From: Dendrocalamus latiflorus
Taxonomy: Eukaryota; Streptophyta; Magnoliopsida; Poales; Poaceae
Reading direction: 5' to 3'
Assembly: GCA_017311315.1 (NCBI GenBank)
Contig: CM029672.1
Span: forward strand, 13,692,626-13,756,625
Length of the DNA stretch: 64,000 nt
Positions 44,712 to 56,130 of the stretch are shown here, piece after piece. Within the stretch, counting starts at the first letter, position 1; every line of letters begins with the position of its first letter. Under the pieces are notes generated by a model. The model searched no databases. It saw nothing but the letters and a program-made list of their open reading frames with translations, and was not told the origin of the DNA. The translations under genes and the position numbers were made by a program.

Positions 44712-45161
44712 CAGCGCAAGCTTCCAAGACTTTGCCCTTCCACTAGCTTTGTTGACGCCAGTCGAAAGGGTGAGGGACAGAGCGCGCATCCGACTGTCTC
44801 GCGGTCGTGACTTCGTCTGACCACATCGTGGTCGAGACTTCATTCGACCGCCTCACGACCAAGACTTCAGCCGACCGCCTCACGGTCGTGGGGAGTGCGC
44901 ACTTCAAGGCTTCATCAATGCCAATCCGAAGGGTGGGAGACAGAACGTGCGCTTCAAGGGCCTCGTCCTACCGCTAGCTTTGTCGACGCCAGTCCAAAGG
45001 GTAGGGGAACAGAGCGCCCGACCATCTCACGGTCGTGACTTTGTTCGACCACATCGTGGCCGAGACCTCATCCGTTCGCCTCGCGGCCGAGGCTTCAGCC
45101 GACCACCTTGTGGTCGTGGGGAGTGTGCGCTTCAAGGCTTCGTCCCGCCGTTGGCTTTGTC
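44712..45161. repeat. Repeat-rich DNA left of the copia insertion
   Basis: Roughly 210-bp units carry GTCGACGCCAGTC, AAGGGTGAGGGACAGAGCGC and GACCACATCGTGGTCGAGAC. The same repeat resumes at 51790, so the copia element split one array. Confidence 0.75.
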
Positions 45162-46264
45162 AATGCTGTAAGATCAAGTAGGCCGACTAGAGGGGGGGTG
45201 AATAGGCGGTTTAAAAATTCTCTACAAATTAATATTAGCAATTCAAAACCTTTTCTATTTGCCTAAACCAAGTATACAATGCGGAAGCTAAATTCAAGTT
45301 GGTTTAGCTCAAATAGCGCCTACAACAATTAAATTCGCCTAAGTGCACTAATCGTTCTAGCCTAGGTCAAGGTTTGCAATTCTAAATATACAAGCAATCA
45401 ATTTAATTCTATGAATGTAAATTGCTTGAATATAAATGGAACACAAGAAAACAAACTACAATTGACACAACGATGTTTTACCGTGGTGTTCGGAAACTTG
45501 CCGGTTTCCCCTAGTCCACGTTGAGGTTAGCCCGAACGAATCGGACCGGCTCCACGAATTAAGCCGAAACACCTCGTATCCACTAGTGTTAGCTCTTTCC
45601 CGCTCCGGGTAGGTGAGCTCCAACCTTCACAACTTCGCCGGGTAGAGTATGATATCATATAGAAGAGATACCAAGTATACTTAATTCCAATCATAGAAAA
45701 CTTGATACCACTTGAAAGATTTCTCAAAAGTAATAGCATTTGTGGTAGAGTATGATATCATATAGAAGAGATACCACTTGTAAAGGGGTTACTATATGGA
45801 AGAAGTTGATATCATAGGTGAGGAGCTTGATTAAGATAAGAGATTTTGCTCGGCAAGAGAAAAGAGTAGATATCACTTGAAAGATATCATCACTTGGAAA
45901 TCAATGATATCATATTTGTGAAGAGCTTGGTTAAGAAATATTTTCTTGCCAAGGTGAAAAAGGATATCAGTTGGAGGAATAAGGATATCACTTAATTTTC
46001 ACAATCAAGAGATACCACTTGAAAAATAACATCACTTGATAAGATTTGAGTGAAGTATATGTCGATGTCAAGATGACTGAAAGTCTACCACTCTTTTGAG
46101 GTAATGCCATTTAATGAAAAGAATCAAATTGAGAGCAAAATGGCATATGGTTTCAATAAATACTTGAGGATAGCTAGCAAGGGTTCACAAGGATCAACTT
46201 GACTGAGAGTAGCAAGGGAAATTGGCTGAGGAAATTTAAAATCAAATTTTGAATCAAATCAGCC

Positions 46265-46370
46265 ACTCTCCAGAAATATCGGTAGTACCGCAGTTTCACT
46301 GCCGGTAGTTCCGATACCCGGAAGTACCGCATAATGACTGCCGGTAGTTCCGATTTTTCTGGGAGCACCC
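46265..46370. repeat. GGTAGTACCGC-type repeats in the element interior
   Basis: Short palindrome-like words (CGGTAGTACCGC, CCGGTAGTTCCG, CGGAAGTACCGC) recur here as in the LTRs, although the flanking sequence is not LTR-like. Confidence 0.6.
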
Positions 46371-47402
46371 AAGTGATTGGATTTTTGAGGAGAGGCAAGA
46401 TATAATGTTGTACATTGCTCCAAGTTTTTCACAAAGAAACATAAACCTCTTATGGAGCATTTCCAACTATATGCCAAGATTAAAACTCTTTTCAAAGTAG
46501 TTTTTAACAAATTAAGCTTTCAATTTTTAACAACAAACTCATTTTCAATGAATTCTTCAAGATTGCAAAAATGAGCATTTGGGGGTAATTTTAAGCATTC
46601 AATTACATGTATGAGTTGTAAATATCCTTGTGAGCTAACATATGTTAATAGATTTAGCTCAAATGGCAAAACTCACTTAAGTGCTAGATTGTGACCACTT
46701 AGGTCAACTCAATATTTTGGATGAGTTTTGAAATCAAATAACTTTTGATTGGTTGGCCTTTTGGAAAACTTTTGAATACCAATAATGTTTGAGATAGCCA
46801 ACTCTAGGTTTTTGGTATTGAACACATTTTCAAATTCCTTTTAGAATTGATTTTGGGGAATTTTTGAGTTTGAAGCCAAAACAAGATACCAAATAGATAG
46901 TTTTGGGCTGGAAACTTAATTTTACTTGAAATAAGATTTCTAAAGCCAAAAACTTTTGTAAAACCTTTGAAAAGCATTTGTATACATTTTTCAACTAGTT
47001 TTTCTAAGATACACTAGTAATTTCAAAATTTTGACTTTTGGCTAAATGGCTTAATTTTGAAAAATAATACTAGCACTTGATTAATTTGGGCACACTTAGG
47101 GATGTGATACATATGAATATGATTTAACACTCCCCCGTAATGTGCCACTAGTATCTTGCTCATAATTTACAATAATGAAATTTTAGCACAAGAGCAAGAG
47201 AACCCCCTTTTAAATGATTTTTATGAAATGCAACCTACACAAGGCTAGGGGCTAAATAAATTCAAATGTAGATACTTGTTACCGAATGGCATTGGTTTGT
47301 AATTTGGCAAGATCATCCTCAAGCTTGGCTTCCATTTGTGCATATGGTGGAGTTCACCTCTTCATGAATGAGTCAAGCCTCCAATGCCTCTCCAAGTACC
47401 TA

Positions 47403-48875
47403 TTAAGCATTGAAGCGCATTTTGGTACCCAAAACTTGGTTGGGTCCATGAGTGTTAGTCACAATAGTTTTGGGCACCCAAATAGCCCTAACATTTAAAT
47501 TTTGTGATCTAACATCTCTAGCAAACACATTGCCAATTTTATCTTTCCTAAGCAAATAATGTTCATTAAATAGAGAGGGCTTAGGAATGGTACCTTTGGG
47601 ACAATCCTTACTCAAATGTCCCTTTTCCCGGCAATTGTAGCAAGTTTGGCAATTATTTCCTCTTCTTATCTTCTTGCCTTGCTCATTACCGGTTTGCCTC
47701 TTCATTGTTGGATTTTTCTTGTTTTCCACCTTATTGGGGCACTTAGAGGCGAAGTGACCCGTTTCATTGCAACCATGGCACTTGACATTCTTCGTATGTC
47801 TTGCATTGTGCCTTGTTTTGCTATTCTCCTTCTTCTTGGAGATGAAGCCAATACCTCTCTTGTCATTGAATTTTCTTTGACTACCCAATATCTTGTCAAG
47901 AGAGGCCTTCCCTTTGTAGCTTTTCTCCAAGTCATTTTTCAAACTTATGACTTGGGCCTTGAGCTCATTATTCTCCTCTACAAGGTTAGTCTCAACAAAC
48001 ATAGAGGAGGTGGAAGCATTTATATTTGAGCAACAAGGTAAATCTAGCAAATCATCACAAGATGTAGAAACACTAGTTTTAGATGAATTGCTAGAATTAG
48101 AAGCTACATATGACATATCATCTATTAAATCCTCACATGAGGTGGAAACATTGATTTTAGATGAAATGCTAGAGCTAGGAATTACACATGGTATATCATC
48201 TAGCAAATTGCATGTAATTCCTATATCCATGCTAGGTTTAGAATATTCCTTGAAAAGAAGAGACTCATGTTCTTCTTTTAACACATCATAATTATTTTGA
48301 AGAGAGACATATTCTTTCTTCAAAACCTTAAATTTAGCTTTCTCCTTTCCAAGAAATTCATTAAGTTCTTCTAGCATGTCCATCAACTCATCATAAGAAG
48401 GTGCATCATCATTATCATCAAAGTTTACCTTCTTTTTACCTTTTGCCATGAAGCACCGAGTTGATGTGGAGGGGACGGTGGATTCTTCATCGTCGGAGCT
48501 AGAAGTTGAGCATTCTTCTCCTGACGTCCACTCTTGTATGCAATCTTCATCGGATGAGGTGGGCACTTCATATTTATCTTGAATACTTGTCCACATATCA
48601 TGAGCGCTATTGAGATTGCATATTGTGTTGAACACCTCTACACTCAAAGCACTAAAAAGAGCATTAGTAGCTTGAGCGTCGAGATGTGAGCATTTCGCAT
48701 CCTCAATAGTTGGAGCTAGAGGATCCAATGGAGGAGAAAAGCCCACATCTACAATCCGCCATATTTTTGGGCTCATGGCCTCAAAATAACAAATCATGCG
48801 GATTTTCCAATTATCATAATTTGTGCCATCAAATAGAGGTGTGTCATCTAGGTGCACAATCTCACTAGTTGTCAT
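47403..48875 (-). CDS. gag: copia gag protein, internally deleted
   Basis: An open frame of 490 residues starts just inside the 5' LTR: MTTSEIVHLDDTPLFDGTNY, DNWKIRMICYFEAMSPKIW and ATNALFSALSVEVFNTICN, the standard copia gag N-terminus. After DMWTSIQDKYE it jumps to an acidic/Ser-rich stretch (VPTSSDEDCIQEW). The usual central gag segment is absent, so an in-frame deletion is likely. A coiled-coil-like part (VSLQNNYDVLKEEHESLLFK) follows. Two CCHC zinc knuckles lie near residues 370 and 412 (CHGCNETGHFASKC, CYNCREKGHLSKDC). The frame ends near IWVPKTIVTNTHGPNQVLG without entering pol. Gag forms the particle and binds RNA; this copy could at most do that in trans. Confidence 0.9.
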   Translation of the reverse strand: MTTSEIVHLDDTPLFDGTNYDNWKIRMICYFEAMSPKIWRIVDVGFSPPLDPLAPTIEDAKCSHLDAQATNALFSALSVEVFNTICNLNSAHDMWTSIQDKYEVPTSSDEDCIQEWTSGEECSTSSSDDEESTVPSTSTRCFMAKGKKKVNFDDNDDAPSYDELMDMLEELNEFLGKEKAKFKVLKKEYVSLQNNYDVLKEEHESLLFKEYSKPSMDIGITCNLLDDIPCVIPSSSISSKINVSTSCEDLIDDMSYVASNSSNSSKTSVSTSCDDLLDLPCCSNINASTSSMFVETNLVEENNELKAQVISLKNDLEKSYKGKASLDKILGSQRKFNDKRGIGFISKKKENSKTRHNARHTKNVKCHGCNETGHFASKCPNKVENKKNPTMKRQTGNEQGKKIRRGNNCQTCYNCREKGHLSKDCPKGTIPKPSLFNEHYLLRKDKIGNVFARDVRSQNLNVRAIWVPKTIVTNTHGPNQVLGTKMRFNA

Positions 48876-48934
48876 CCTTTATACTCTCTAGGCGGTTAAG
48901 CCTAATAGATGAGAGACCAAGCTCTGATACCACT

Positions 48935-51784
48935 TGTAAGATCGAGGAGGCCGACTAGAGGGGGGGTGAATAGGCGGTTTAAAAATTCTCTACAAATTAA
49001 TATTAGCAATTCAAAACATTTTCTATTTGCCTAAACCAAGTATACAATGCGGAAGCTAAATTCAAGTTGGTTTAGCTCAAATAGCGCCTACAACAATTAA
49101 ATTCGCCTAAGTGCACTAATCGTTCTAGCCTAGGTCAAGGTTTGCAATTCTAAATATACAAGCAATCAATTTAATTCTATGAATGTAAATTGCTTGAATA
49201 TAAATGGAACACAAGAAAACAAACTACAATTAACACAACGATGTTTTACCGTGGTGTTCAGAAACTTGCCGGTTTCCCCTAGTCCACGTTGAGGTTAGCC
49301 CGAACGAATCGGACCGGCTCCACGAATTAAGCCGAAACACCTCGTATCCACTAGTGTTAGCTCTTTCCCGCTCTGGGTAGGTGAGCTCCAACCTTCACAA
49401 CTTCGCCGGGTCTTCTCACAACCTTCTTGAGAAGATCACCGCGCACGACGCCTCCCACGCTGTCTAGGAGTCGGCAAACTCCAAGAGAAACAAGCCAAGC
49501 CTCTCGCTTGACTCTCACCACGTGCAACGAATGCACAAGCTCAATCGGGACACAAAGTCCTCCTCTAGATGCAACACATGCACTCTAGATCACCTCTCCT
49601 CTCTCACAAAGTGCAACACATGCACAATTGAGTGGAGAGCCTCACACTAGCTCAAAAGAGTGAAATGGAGTCCCTAAAACCTTATCCCAACCGGCCACAA
49701 GGGAGTATTTATAACTCACACCTCAAAACTAACCGTTGGAGTCAAAAACAGGATTTTGCGGTACTACCGCTGCTACAGGACCAGTACTACCGCTCCCCAC
49801 CATAACGGCTAGAAAAATAGCCGTTAGTCAGCCATTTGCGGTACTACTGCAGTTATAAAATGCGGTACTACTGTTCTGCGGTAGTACCGGGAAGTCGGCG
49901 CGGTACTTCCGCTTCAGCACAGACAGCACTCAGAAAAACGGTCATAACTTTTGACTCCGATGTCGGAATTGAGTGATCTTGGACTCTATGGAAAGCTTAT
50001 TCAAAGGGCTACACAACCCATCTATTTGCATGATCTCAAACACATTAGATCAATGCAGAAATCAAAAGAGATCCAAAAGAGTCACTCTCATGGTCTATGT
50101 CCAAAGGGAATAGCACTAAACGATTTTAGACCATTCCAAGGGATAATACATGATCTCCAACTTTTGCAAAACACATTTGCAAACTTAGATCATGTCACAA
50201 GGAGTAGGTACATGGACTTCAACCTTTTGCAAAACACATTTGCAAAGTATAGTCACATGTTACAAGGATTTGCCACATGGGCTTCAACCATTTGCAAAAC
50301 ACATTCGCAAATGCAAGCCTCATGCCAAGATGAGCTAGAGCAAGTGAGGTTGAGCTATCAACACATGATGAGACTCAAACTACTAGACATGACCCCTCTT
50401 AATAGTACGGCAACCTATACTAGCAATCCGGTCTTTCAACCAAATACCAAGACCGGTAAAAGACTAGGAACACATCCTTAGCCCTAGGTAGTCATACCTT
50501 TGCCTTGGGTCATCATCTCGATATGCATCAACTCATGATGCATCCCTCTCATCAACTCCATCAACACATGATGGTCTTCCTTGAATTGATCAACACATGA
50601 TCATCATGCATCAACTCATGACACATCTTCTTCTTCTTTGATAGCCTTCAACTCATGAAGCTATCTTCATCTCAATCTTGACTTGATGATCTTCAACACA
50701 CGAAGTCATCCAAGTCATCCAAGTCATCTTCATTTGTGGAACCTAACCTATTCATCCAACTCATGGAAACCGTTAGTCCACAAAACAATTGTCATTAATT
50801 ACCAAACTTCACCATTAACACATAATGGGGGGACTAGATTCAACAATATTCCCTTTTTGGTAATTCATGACATCTCAACAAATAATGAGATAATAAATTG
50901 AATATAAAAATATTTGAATTCAAAGTGCGGTACTACCGCCGTTGTAACTTCCGGTACTACCGTTCTGCGGTAGTTCCGCAAAGTCGGCGCGGTAGTTCCG
51001 CTTGAGCCAGAACCAAACTTGGCGTTCTCTGGAAAAAAGGTTCCGCTCTACCTCCGGAGCTTCCGGACTCCGGAAGTACCGCTCTATACTGCGGTACTAC
51101 CGCAACCTGCGGTAGTTCCGGCGTTCAAATCGCCGGTACTTCCGATCCCGTGAAAACTCAAATGCATCCGGAGGGTGCTCTCTGGAAAAAAGGCTCCGCT
51201 CGCTATCCGGAGCTTCCGGTCGCCGGTAGTACCGATTCTGGGCGCGGAACTTCCGCTCTACGGTAGTTCCGACGTTGAAATCAGCGGTACTACCGCTCTT
51301 CCAGACAGAGCACAGATTTGGCTTTTAAAACAGATTTTTAATGAATGCATGATCCTAGTTTGATCCCAATGTATGTATAAAACAAAGCATGGATCAATAC
51401 TAATGAAACTCCAAAACATAGAGAGAGCTCCCCCTAAATGTGTGCATACAAGTCTATATGAAAAAACATATGCACATATTCATTTGAACTATTTGAGGAG
51501 CTCAATCTATATTTGGATCTAAGGAATGCATTAGCATATGAGAAAGTGATTTTGAATGCATACCTTTTTGATTTCACCTTTTCATCCAAATGACACTAAG
51601 CTATAATATACTTTGAACAAACATATTAGTCTCATATATACATTTGTCATTATCACCAAAACAATATAAAAGTATTTGTCATTAACATCAAAATCTCATA
51701 ATGGCATTTGTCATTAACACCAAAATCTCATAATGGCATTTGTCATTAACACCAAAACCAACTTAAACGGAGCTTGATCTTTCA
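48935..51784 (-). repeat. Full 2.85-kb LTR of the copia element
   Basis: Bounded by TGTAAGATCG and CTTTCA in plus orientation. It contains two clusters of CGGTACTACCGC/CGGTAGTTCCGC palindromic words (49755-49910 and 50927-51295). Between them are runs of GCAAAACACATTTGCAAA and CAACTCATGATGCATC, which themselves repeat every 30-60 bp. Small frames inside are not genes. Confidence 0.85.
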
Positions 51785-51789
51785 AATGC

Positions 51790-52285
51790 CAGTATGAAGG
51801 GTGGGGGATAGAGAGCGCACTTCTAGGCTTCGTCCCAATGCCAGCTTCGTTGACCTAGTCTGAACGGTAGGGGGCGGGACGCGCGCTTTAAGGGCTTTGT
51901 CCCACCGCTGACTTCGTCAACGCCATTCCGAAGGGTGGGGGACGAAGCGCACGATTCGACCACCTCGTGGTCGTGATTTCGTCCGACCACCTAGCAGTCG
52001 TTACTTCGACCACATCGTGGTCGACGCTTCGTCGACCATCTCATGGTCATGACCCTGCCCGACCACGTCCTGGTCGAACTTCGTTCGACAACCTCATGGT
52101 CGTGACTCCGTCTGACCACGTTGTGGCCGTGGCTTTATCCGACTATCTCATGGTCATTACTCAGCCAACCCACTTGGTAGTCGTGCCTTCGTCTGGTCGC
52201 CTCGTGGCTGACACTTTGTACCTCGCGGTCATGACTTCGTTTGATCACATCATGGTCGGGACCTCGTCCGACCGACTCATGGTTG
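51790..52285. repeat. GACCAC repeat array right of the copia insertion
   Basis: It continues the array of 44712-45161: GAAGGGTGGGGGA, GACCACCTCGTGGTCGTGAT, GACCACATCGTGGTCGACGC. The period is about 30-35 bp in the GACCAC part, and many units are near-palindromes. Confidence 0.8.
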
Positions 52286-52640
52286 AGACTTCATCGCCCG
52301 CCTTGAAGGCATCGCCTCGGCGGGGCAGCACGACTTTGTTATTTGCCTCGTAGGCATCGCCTTGACAAGACGGCACGCCTTCGCCAGGAGACTTCACCAC
52401 CTGGCTTGAAGGCATCGCCTCGATGGGGCGGTACAACTTCGATGCATGCCTTGTAAGCATCGCCTCGGTGGGACGGACTAGCTTCGACGTAGGACTTCAC
52501 TGCCCGCCTTAGAGGCATTTCCTCGATGGGGCAGCATGACTTCGCCGACTGCCTTGTACGCATCACCTCGGTGGGACGGACTGGCTTCGGCATGAGACTA
52601 CGCCGACCTCCTCGTAGGCATCACCTCGGAGCGATAGCAC
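52286..52640. repeat. ~60-bp tandem repeat, about six copies
   Basis: Units contain GCCTTGTAGGCATCGCCTCG followed by GTGGGACGG and a GACTTCG word. Frames that cross it on the minus strand are repeat translations. Confidence 0.8.
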
Positions 52641-53404
52641 CACCCCTACTCTGCTTCTATGATTTGTTGATGGACTCTGCAATTGCATTATGATAAGTAC
52701 AAGAACCCTCTTCTAGGGGGCTACGAGCTACCAGTTGCATCAGCTCACCAGTCGGCACCCTCACGCTTGCTGTCGAGGGACGGAGAGTTGGGATAGTTTG
52801 TCACGTCAACTCGCCCATCAAGACCTCCACGATTACTGTCGAGGGAGTCCTGTTGTAGGGGAGTCCAGTAGAATTTTTTTCTCTTTTCTTAGCATGAAAA
52901 ATGCTTTTGTAGATTTTCACTTAGAGCCAATAGCTTTACATAATTTTCTGGTGCTTCTCATTTCACTACCTAGGAAAGGTCATTAAAACGGTATGATGTA
53001 GCAATTTTTCTTTGGAGTAGGTCACATGAAATGATTGAAATTCAGAGGACCCTGTAGCAAAGAAACTTCTCAAAGATCTGTAGTTGCTATGTCTTTACAC
53101 ATACTATTTTTCCATTCGTCGTGTCCCACAGCTATTTGCTATATCACTGTCCGACTTATAAACTACAGATAGGCTCAGATCTTTTGTTTGCATACAACTA
53201 GGATTCTCTGCTGTCAACTAGGATAAGGTGATACTGTTTCTTAGTTTAGCATTTATGCACTAGATCTTTATTTTTTATATCAACATATGATATTCTATAG
53301 GTAATTTTATTATGTTTTTTCGTTCTACGATGTAACAATAGATTCAATTTTACTTTAGTCTACCAAGATCCTAAAATAGGTAGCAACCTTACTACGACTA
53401 TCCT
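52641..53404. other. Intergenic, no gene recognised
   Basis: A short imperfect direct repeat (GTCGAGGGA with flanking CTCACCAGTC / CTCGCCCATC) lies at 52745-52850. The rest is T-rich and intron-like. Confidence 0.35.
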
Positions 53405-54110
53405 TGTTGTTATCTAATATTTTTAGCCTTCAGTGGATGTAATTGTGTATTTGATGCTACCTGTTTGTCTTCCATTTTCCTTTCTAATCCTTCTTTTGGT
53501 TAATCTTACCTGCTGGCTTCCTTCGTTTTTGATTCTGCAGGGGTTATGCTAATTCTACATGCTAATAAAAGGATCCTTGTGGCTATCTGATGAGTTTCGT
53601 CTACTATATATCCTATAAGACCTCAAAAGATCTGGGTTCTTTAAGTATCATGTACCTGGCTAACCATCTCTCTATGCCAAATATTTGGTCGGATCTGCAG
53701 GGGTTATGCTAATTCTACATGCTAATAAAAGGATCCTTGTGGCTATCTGATGAGTTAAGACCTCAAAAGATCTGGGTTCTTTAAGTATCATGTACCTGGC
53801 TAACCATCTCTCTATGCTAAATATTTTGTCGGATGCCTAATATTTACTTAGTTGTTATTTCATTTATCTTATGACTCATACACGTTTAATTTAGTCATAT
53901 CTTTCCATGTTCTTATGTGTTGCAAACTATAATGCATGGTCCTTAGTTGTTATTTCATTTCTCTCATGTCTCATACACATTTAATTTAGTCATATCTTTC
54001 CATGTTCTTATGTGTTGCAAATTGTAATGCATGTCTACCGTCCAATTAATCAGTGCTTCCAACTTCATTTCCGTACATTTTTGCTCTCCCCGTGCAGCGT
54101 GGCTGTGTGT
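53405..54110. repeat. Segmental duplication, copy 1
   Basis: TTTTTAGCCTTCAGTGGATG through GTGTTGCAAATTGTAATGCA is repeated at 55533-56090. This copy has an extra internal tandem duplication: GGGGTTATGCTAATTCTACA recurs at 53541 and 53700. Both copies contain a second tandem pair of about 95 bp (TCATTTATCTTATGACTCAT / TCATTTCTCTCATGTCTCAT). Confidence 0.88.
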
Positions 54111-54120
54111 ATGTGTGTGA

Positions 54121-54478
54121 AGTATTTTCTGTACTCTTAGGAGTACATACTTCTATTTTTAATATACCACTTAAATGAATGTGTTATACTTATTTACCAC
54201 TTTTTTTACTTAAGTATTAATTATAAGATACTCTAATGTGATTTTGTTGAAACAATTTATCCAGACTTTTATCATTTATATACTCTTTTGTATACATAAA
54301 ATAAGTATATACATAACTTATGCTATAAAAATAGACTTTAATAAACATTTTCATGAAACTTCCTTTTAGTATCTTATAATTATTATTAAAGTATGCTCAA
54401 ACAGATAAATATATATAACCACACTATTTAAGTGATATACGAGAAGTAGGAGTACATACTCTTAGGAGTATAGAATTA
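54121..54478 (+). mobile_element. Micron-like MITE
   Basis: GTACTCTTAGGAGTACATAC at the left is mirrored by GGAGTACATACTCTTAGGAG at the right. The interior has TTTTAATATACCACTTAAAT and TTAATTATAAGATACTCTAA. It is close to 61795-62138 and distantly related to 3784 and 7930. A TATATA/ACACAC microsatellite follows it. Confidence 0.7.
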
Positions 54479-54576
54479 TATATACACACACACACATACA
54501 CACTTGCGCGCGCGTATGGAGTCAGGACTAGTTTACCGTTGGCATGCTATGCTCTGTTGCGGGATTAGTTTGTTAA

Positions 54577-54958
54577 GGGCAGTCCCAATGCTCCACGTAG
54601 GATAGTGTCTATGGCATTAATTAGATTGACATGTAGGAGTTTTAGATGATGTGGCGCTATATTAAATATGAGAGAGAAGAAAAAGAGGAAGAAACTGGGT
54701 CTCATGCAAGACCTAGTTTCTATGAGAAAACCAATGCAATAGACACTACCAAATTTTGCATTGGAGAGATGGTGGTATCTTCATGATAGATGGAGAAAAA
54801 TTATGATTGGTGGAGAGGAGAGAGAGATTTTTATGCTTAATTAATTGCTTGGGTTATAAATAGACATGGTGCATTGGAGACAATAGTGTCTAAAGTAGTG
54901 TCTATATGACATGGTATAGATAGAAACTACTTAAGTGGTTTCTGCACTGGGACTGCCC
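54577..54958. mobile_element. Tourist-like MITE C, with empty-site proof
   Basis: A 382-bp element with inverted ends GGGCAGTCCCAATGC / TGCACTGGGACTGCCC and TAA on both sides. The related sequence near 62325-62350 reads GGATTAGTTTGTTAAGAGAA without the element, so the insertion and its 3-bp duplication can be seen directly. Confidence 0.93.
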
Positions 54959-55197
54959 TAAGAGAATCTTTGCTAGTTGAAGTGAATTTTTTTACTGCTC
55001 AAAAAGATAATTGTCAATTGGTCAATATGTTAGAGATTAATAAAACATAGGTAAAAACCAATGCAATGCCAAACAAGCCTAAAGTATTAACATGCTACTA
55101 GAACGAAACAACATTTGGAGACATCTGTGTGATCTAGTGGTAGATCACAAAGTTATTGTGGTTAAGGTCAGGATTCAAGTCTCCGCTCTCCTTTAAG
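54959..55197. repeat. Duplicated flank shared with 62337-62598
   Basis: AGAGAATCTTTGCTAG through CAAGTCTCCGCTCTCCTTTAA recurs near the end of the window with a few substitutions. No gene is seen in either copy. Confidence 0.8.
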
Positions 55198-55532
55198 GCT
55201 CCGCTCGTTTCGGTTTCAACTTCTGGCTTCTGACTTATTTTCACTATTCATAAATTTCGTCTTTTTCTGAACTTTTGGCTTTTTTTGAGCTTTTTTGCCG
55301 GTTCTTTTTTTCCCGTATTTGTTTGCATTATACGTGATGGGTTAATATGTTTTTTCTATGTTTAAAATTTTTTAAATTTAATTATGCTAAATAAGCCTCT
55401 GTCGGCTACAATATTTTTTCAGCCAGCTACAGTTCTTTTCAGCCATAAGCCACTCAAAAAAGCCATATTGAGCACAGAATATATGTATTCCTTCTATCTA
55501 GAACGAAAAACATTTGGGAAACTTCCTTTTGT
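55198..55532. other. Possible hAT-like MITE, otherwise nothing
   Basis: GGCTCCGCTCGTTTCGG begins where homology with the 62-kb copy stops, and CAGCCATAAGCCACTC / AAGCCATATTGAGCAC near 55450-55480 is partly complementary to it. The evidence for a transposon is weak. Confidence 0.3.
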
Positions 55533-56130
55533 TAATATTTTTAGCCTTCAGTGGATGTAACTGTGTATTTGATGCTACCCGTTTGTCTTCCATTTTCCTT
55601 TCTAATCCTTCTTTTGGTTAATCTTACCTGCTGGCTTCCTTCGTTTTTGATTCTGTAGGGGTTATGCTAATTCTACATGCTAATAAAGGATCCTTGTGGC
55701 TATCTGATGAGTTTCGTCTACTATATATCCTATAAGACCTTAAAAGATCTGGGTTCTTTCAGTATCATGTACCTGGCTAACCATCTCTCTATGCCAAATA
55801 TTTGGTCAGATGCCTAATATTTACTTAGTTGTTATTTCATTTATCTTATGACTCATACACGTTTAATTTAGTCATATCTTTCCATGTTCTTATGTGTTGC
55901 AAACTATAATGCATGGTCCTTATAGTTGTTATTTCATTTCTCTCATGACTCATACACGTTTAATTTAGACATATCTTTCCATGTTCTTATGTGTTGCAAA
56001 TTGTAATGCATGGTCTACCGTCCAATTAATCGGTGCTTCCTACTTCATTTCCGTACATTTTTTCTCTCCGCGCGCAGCGTGGTTGTGTGTGAAGCATTTT
56101 CTGTACTCTTTGGAGTACATACTTCTTGAT
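55533..56130. repeat. Segmental duplication, copy 2
   Basis: Matches 53405-54140 without the extra ~155-bp tandem unit, and includes the two ~95-bp TCATTTATCTTATGACTCAT units. It stops at GGAGTACATACTTCTTGAT, that is, at the left edge of the Micron-like MITE found in copy 1. Confidence 0.85.

Larger units (their letters stand above)
45167..51784 (-). mobile_element. gag-only Ty1-copia retrotransposon
   Basis: Transcribed on the minus strand. AATGC flanks both ends (45162-45166 and 51785-51789), a 5-bp target duplication. The 5' LTR (48935-51784, 2,850 bp) begins, on the plus strand, TGTAAGATCGAGGAGGCCGA and ends CTTGATCTTTCA. Next to it the minus strand has TGGTATCAGAGC, the initiator-Met tRNA primer site. 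The 3' LTR starts identically at 45167 and matches for about 470 bp (to 45640), then diverges. The interior holds only gag (47403-48875), with no protease, integrase or reverse transcriptase. The large LTR and gag style suggest the SIRE/Maximus lineage (inference). Confidence 0.85.

Noticed and set aside
47616..48291. Plus-strand frames over the gag region
   Set aside because: Antisense shadows of the copia gag frame.
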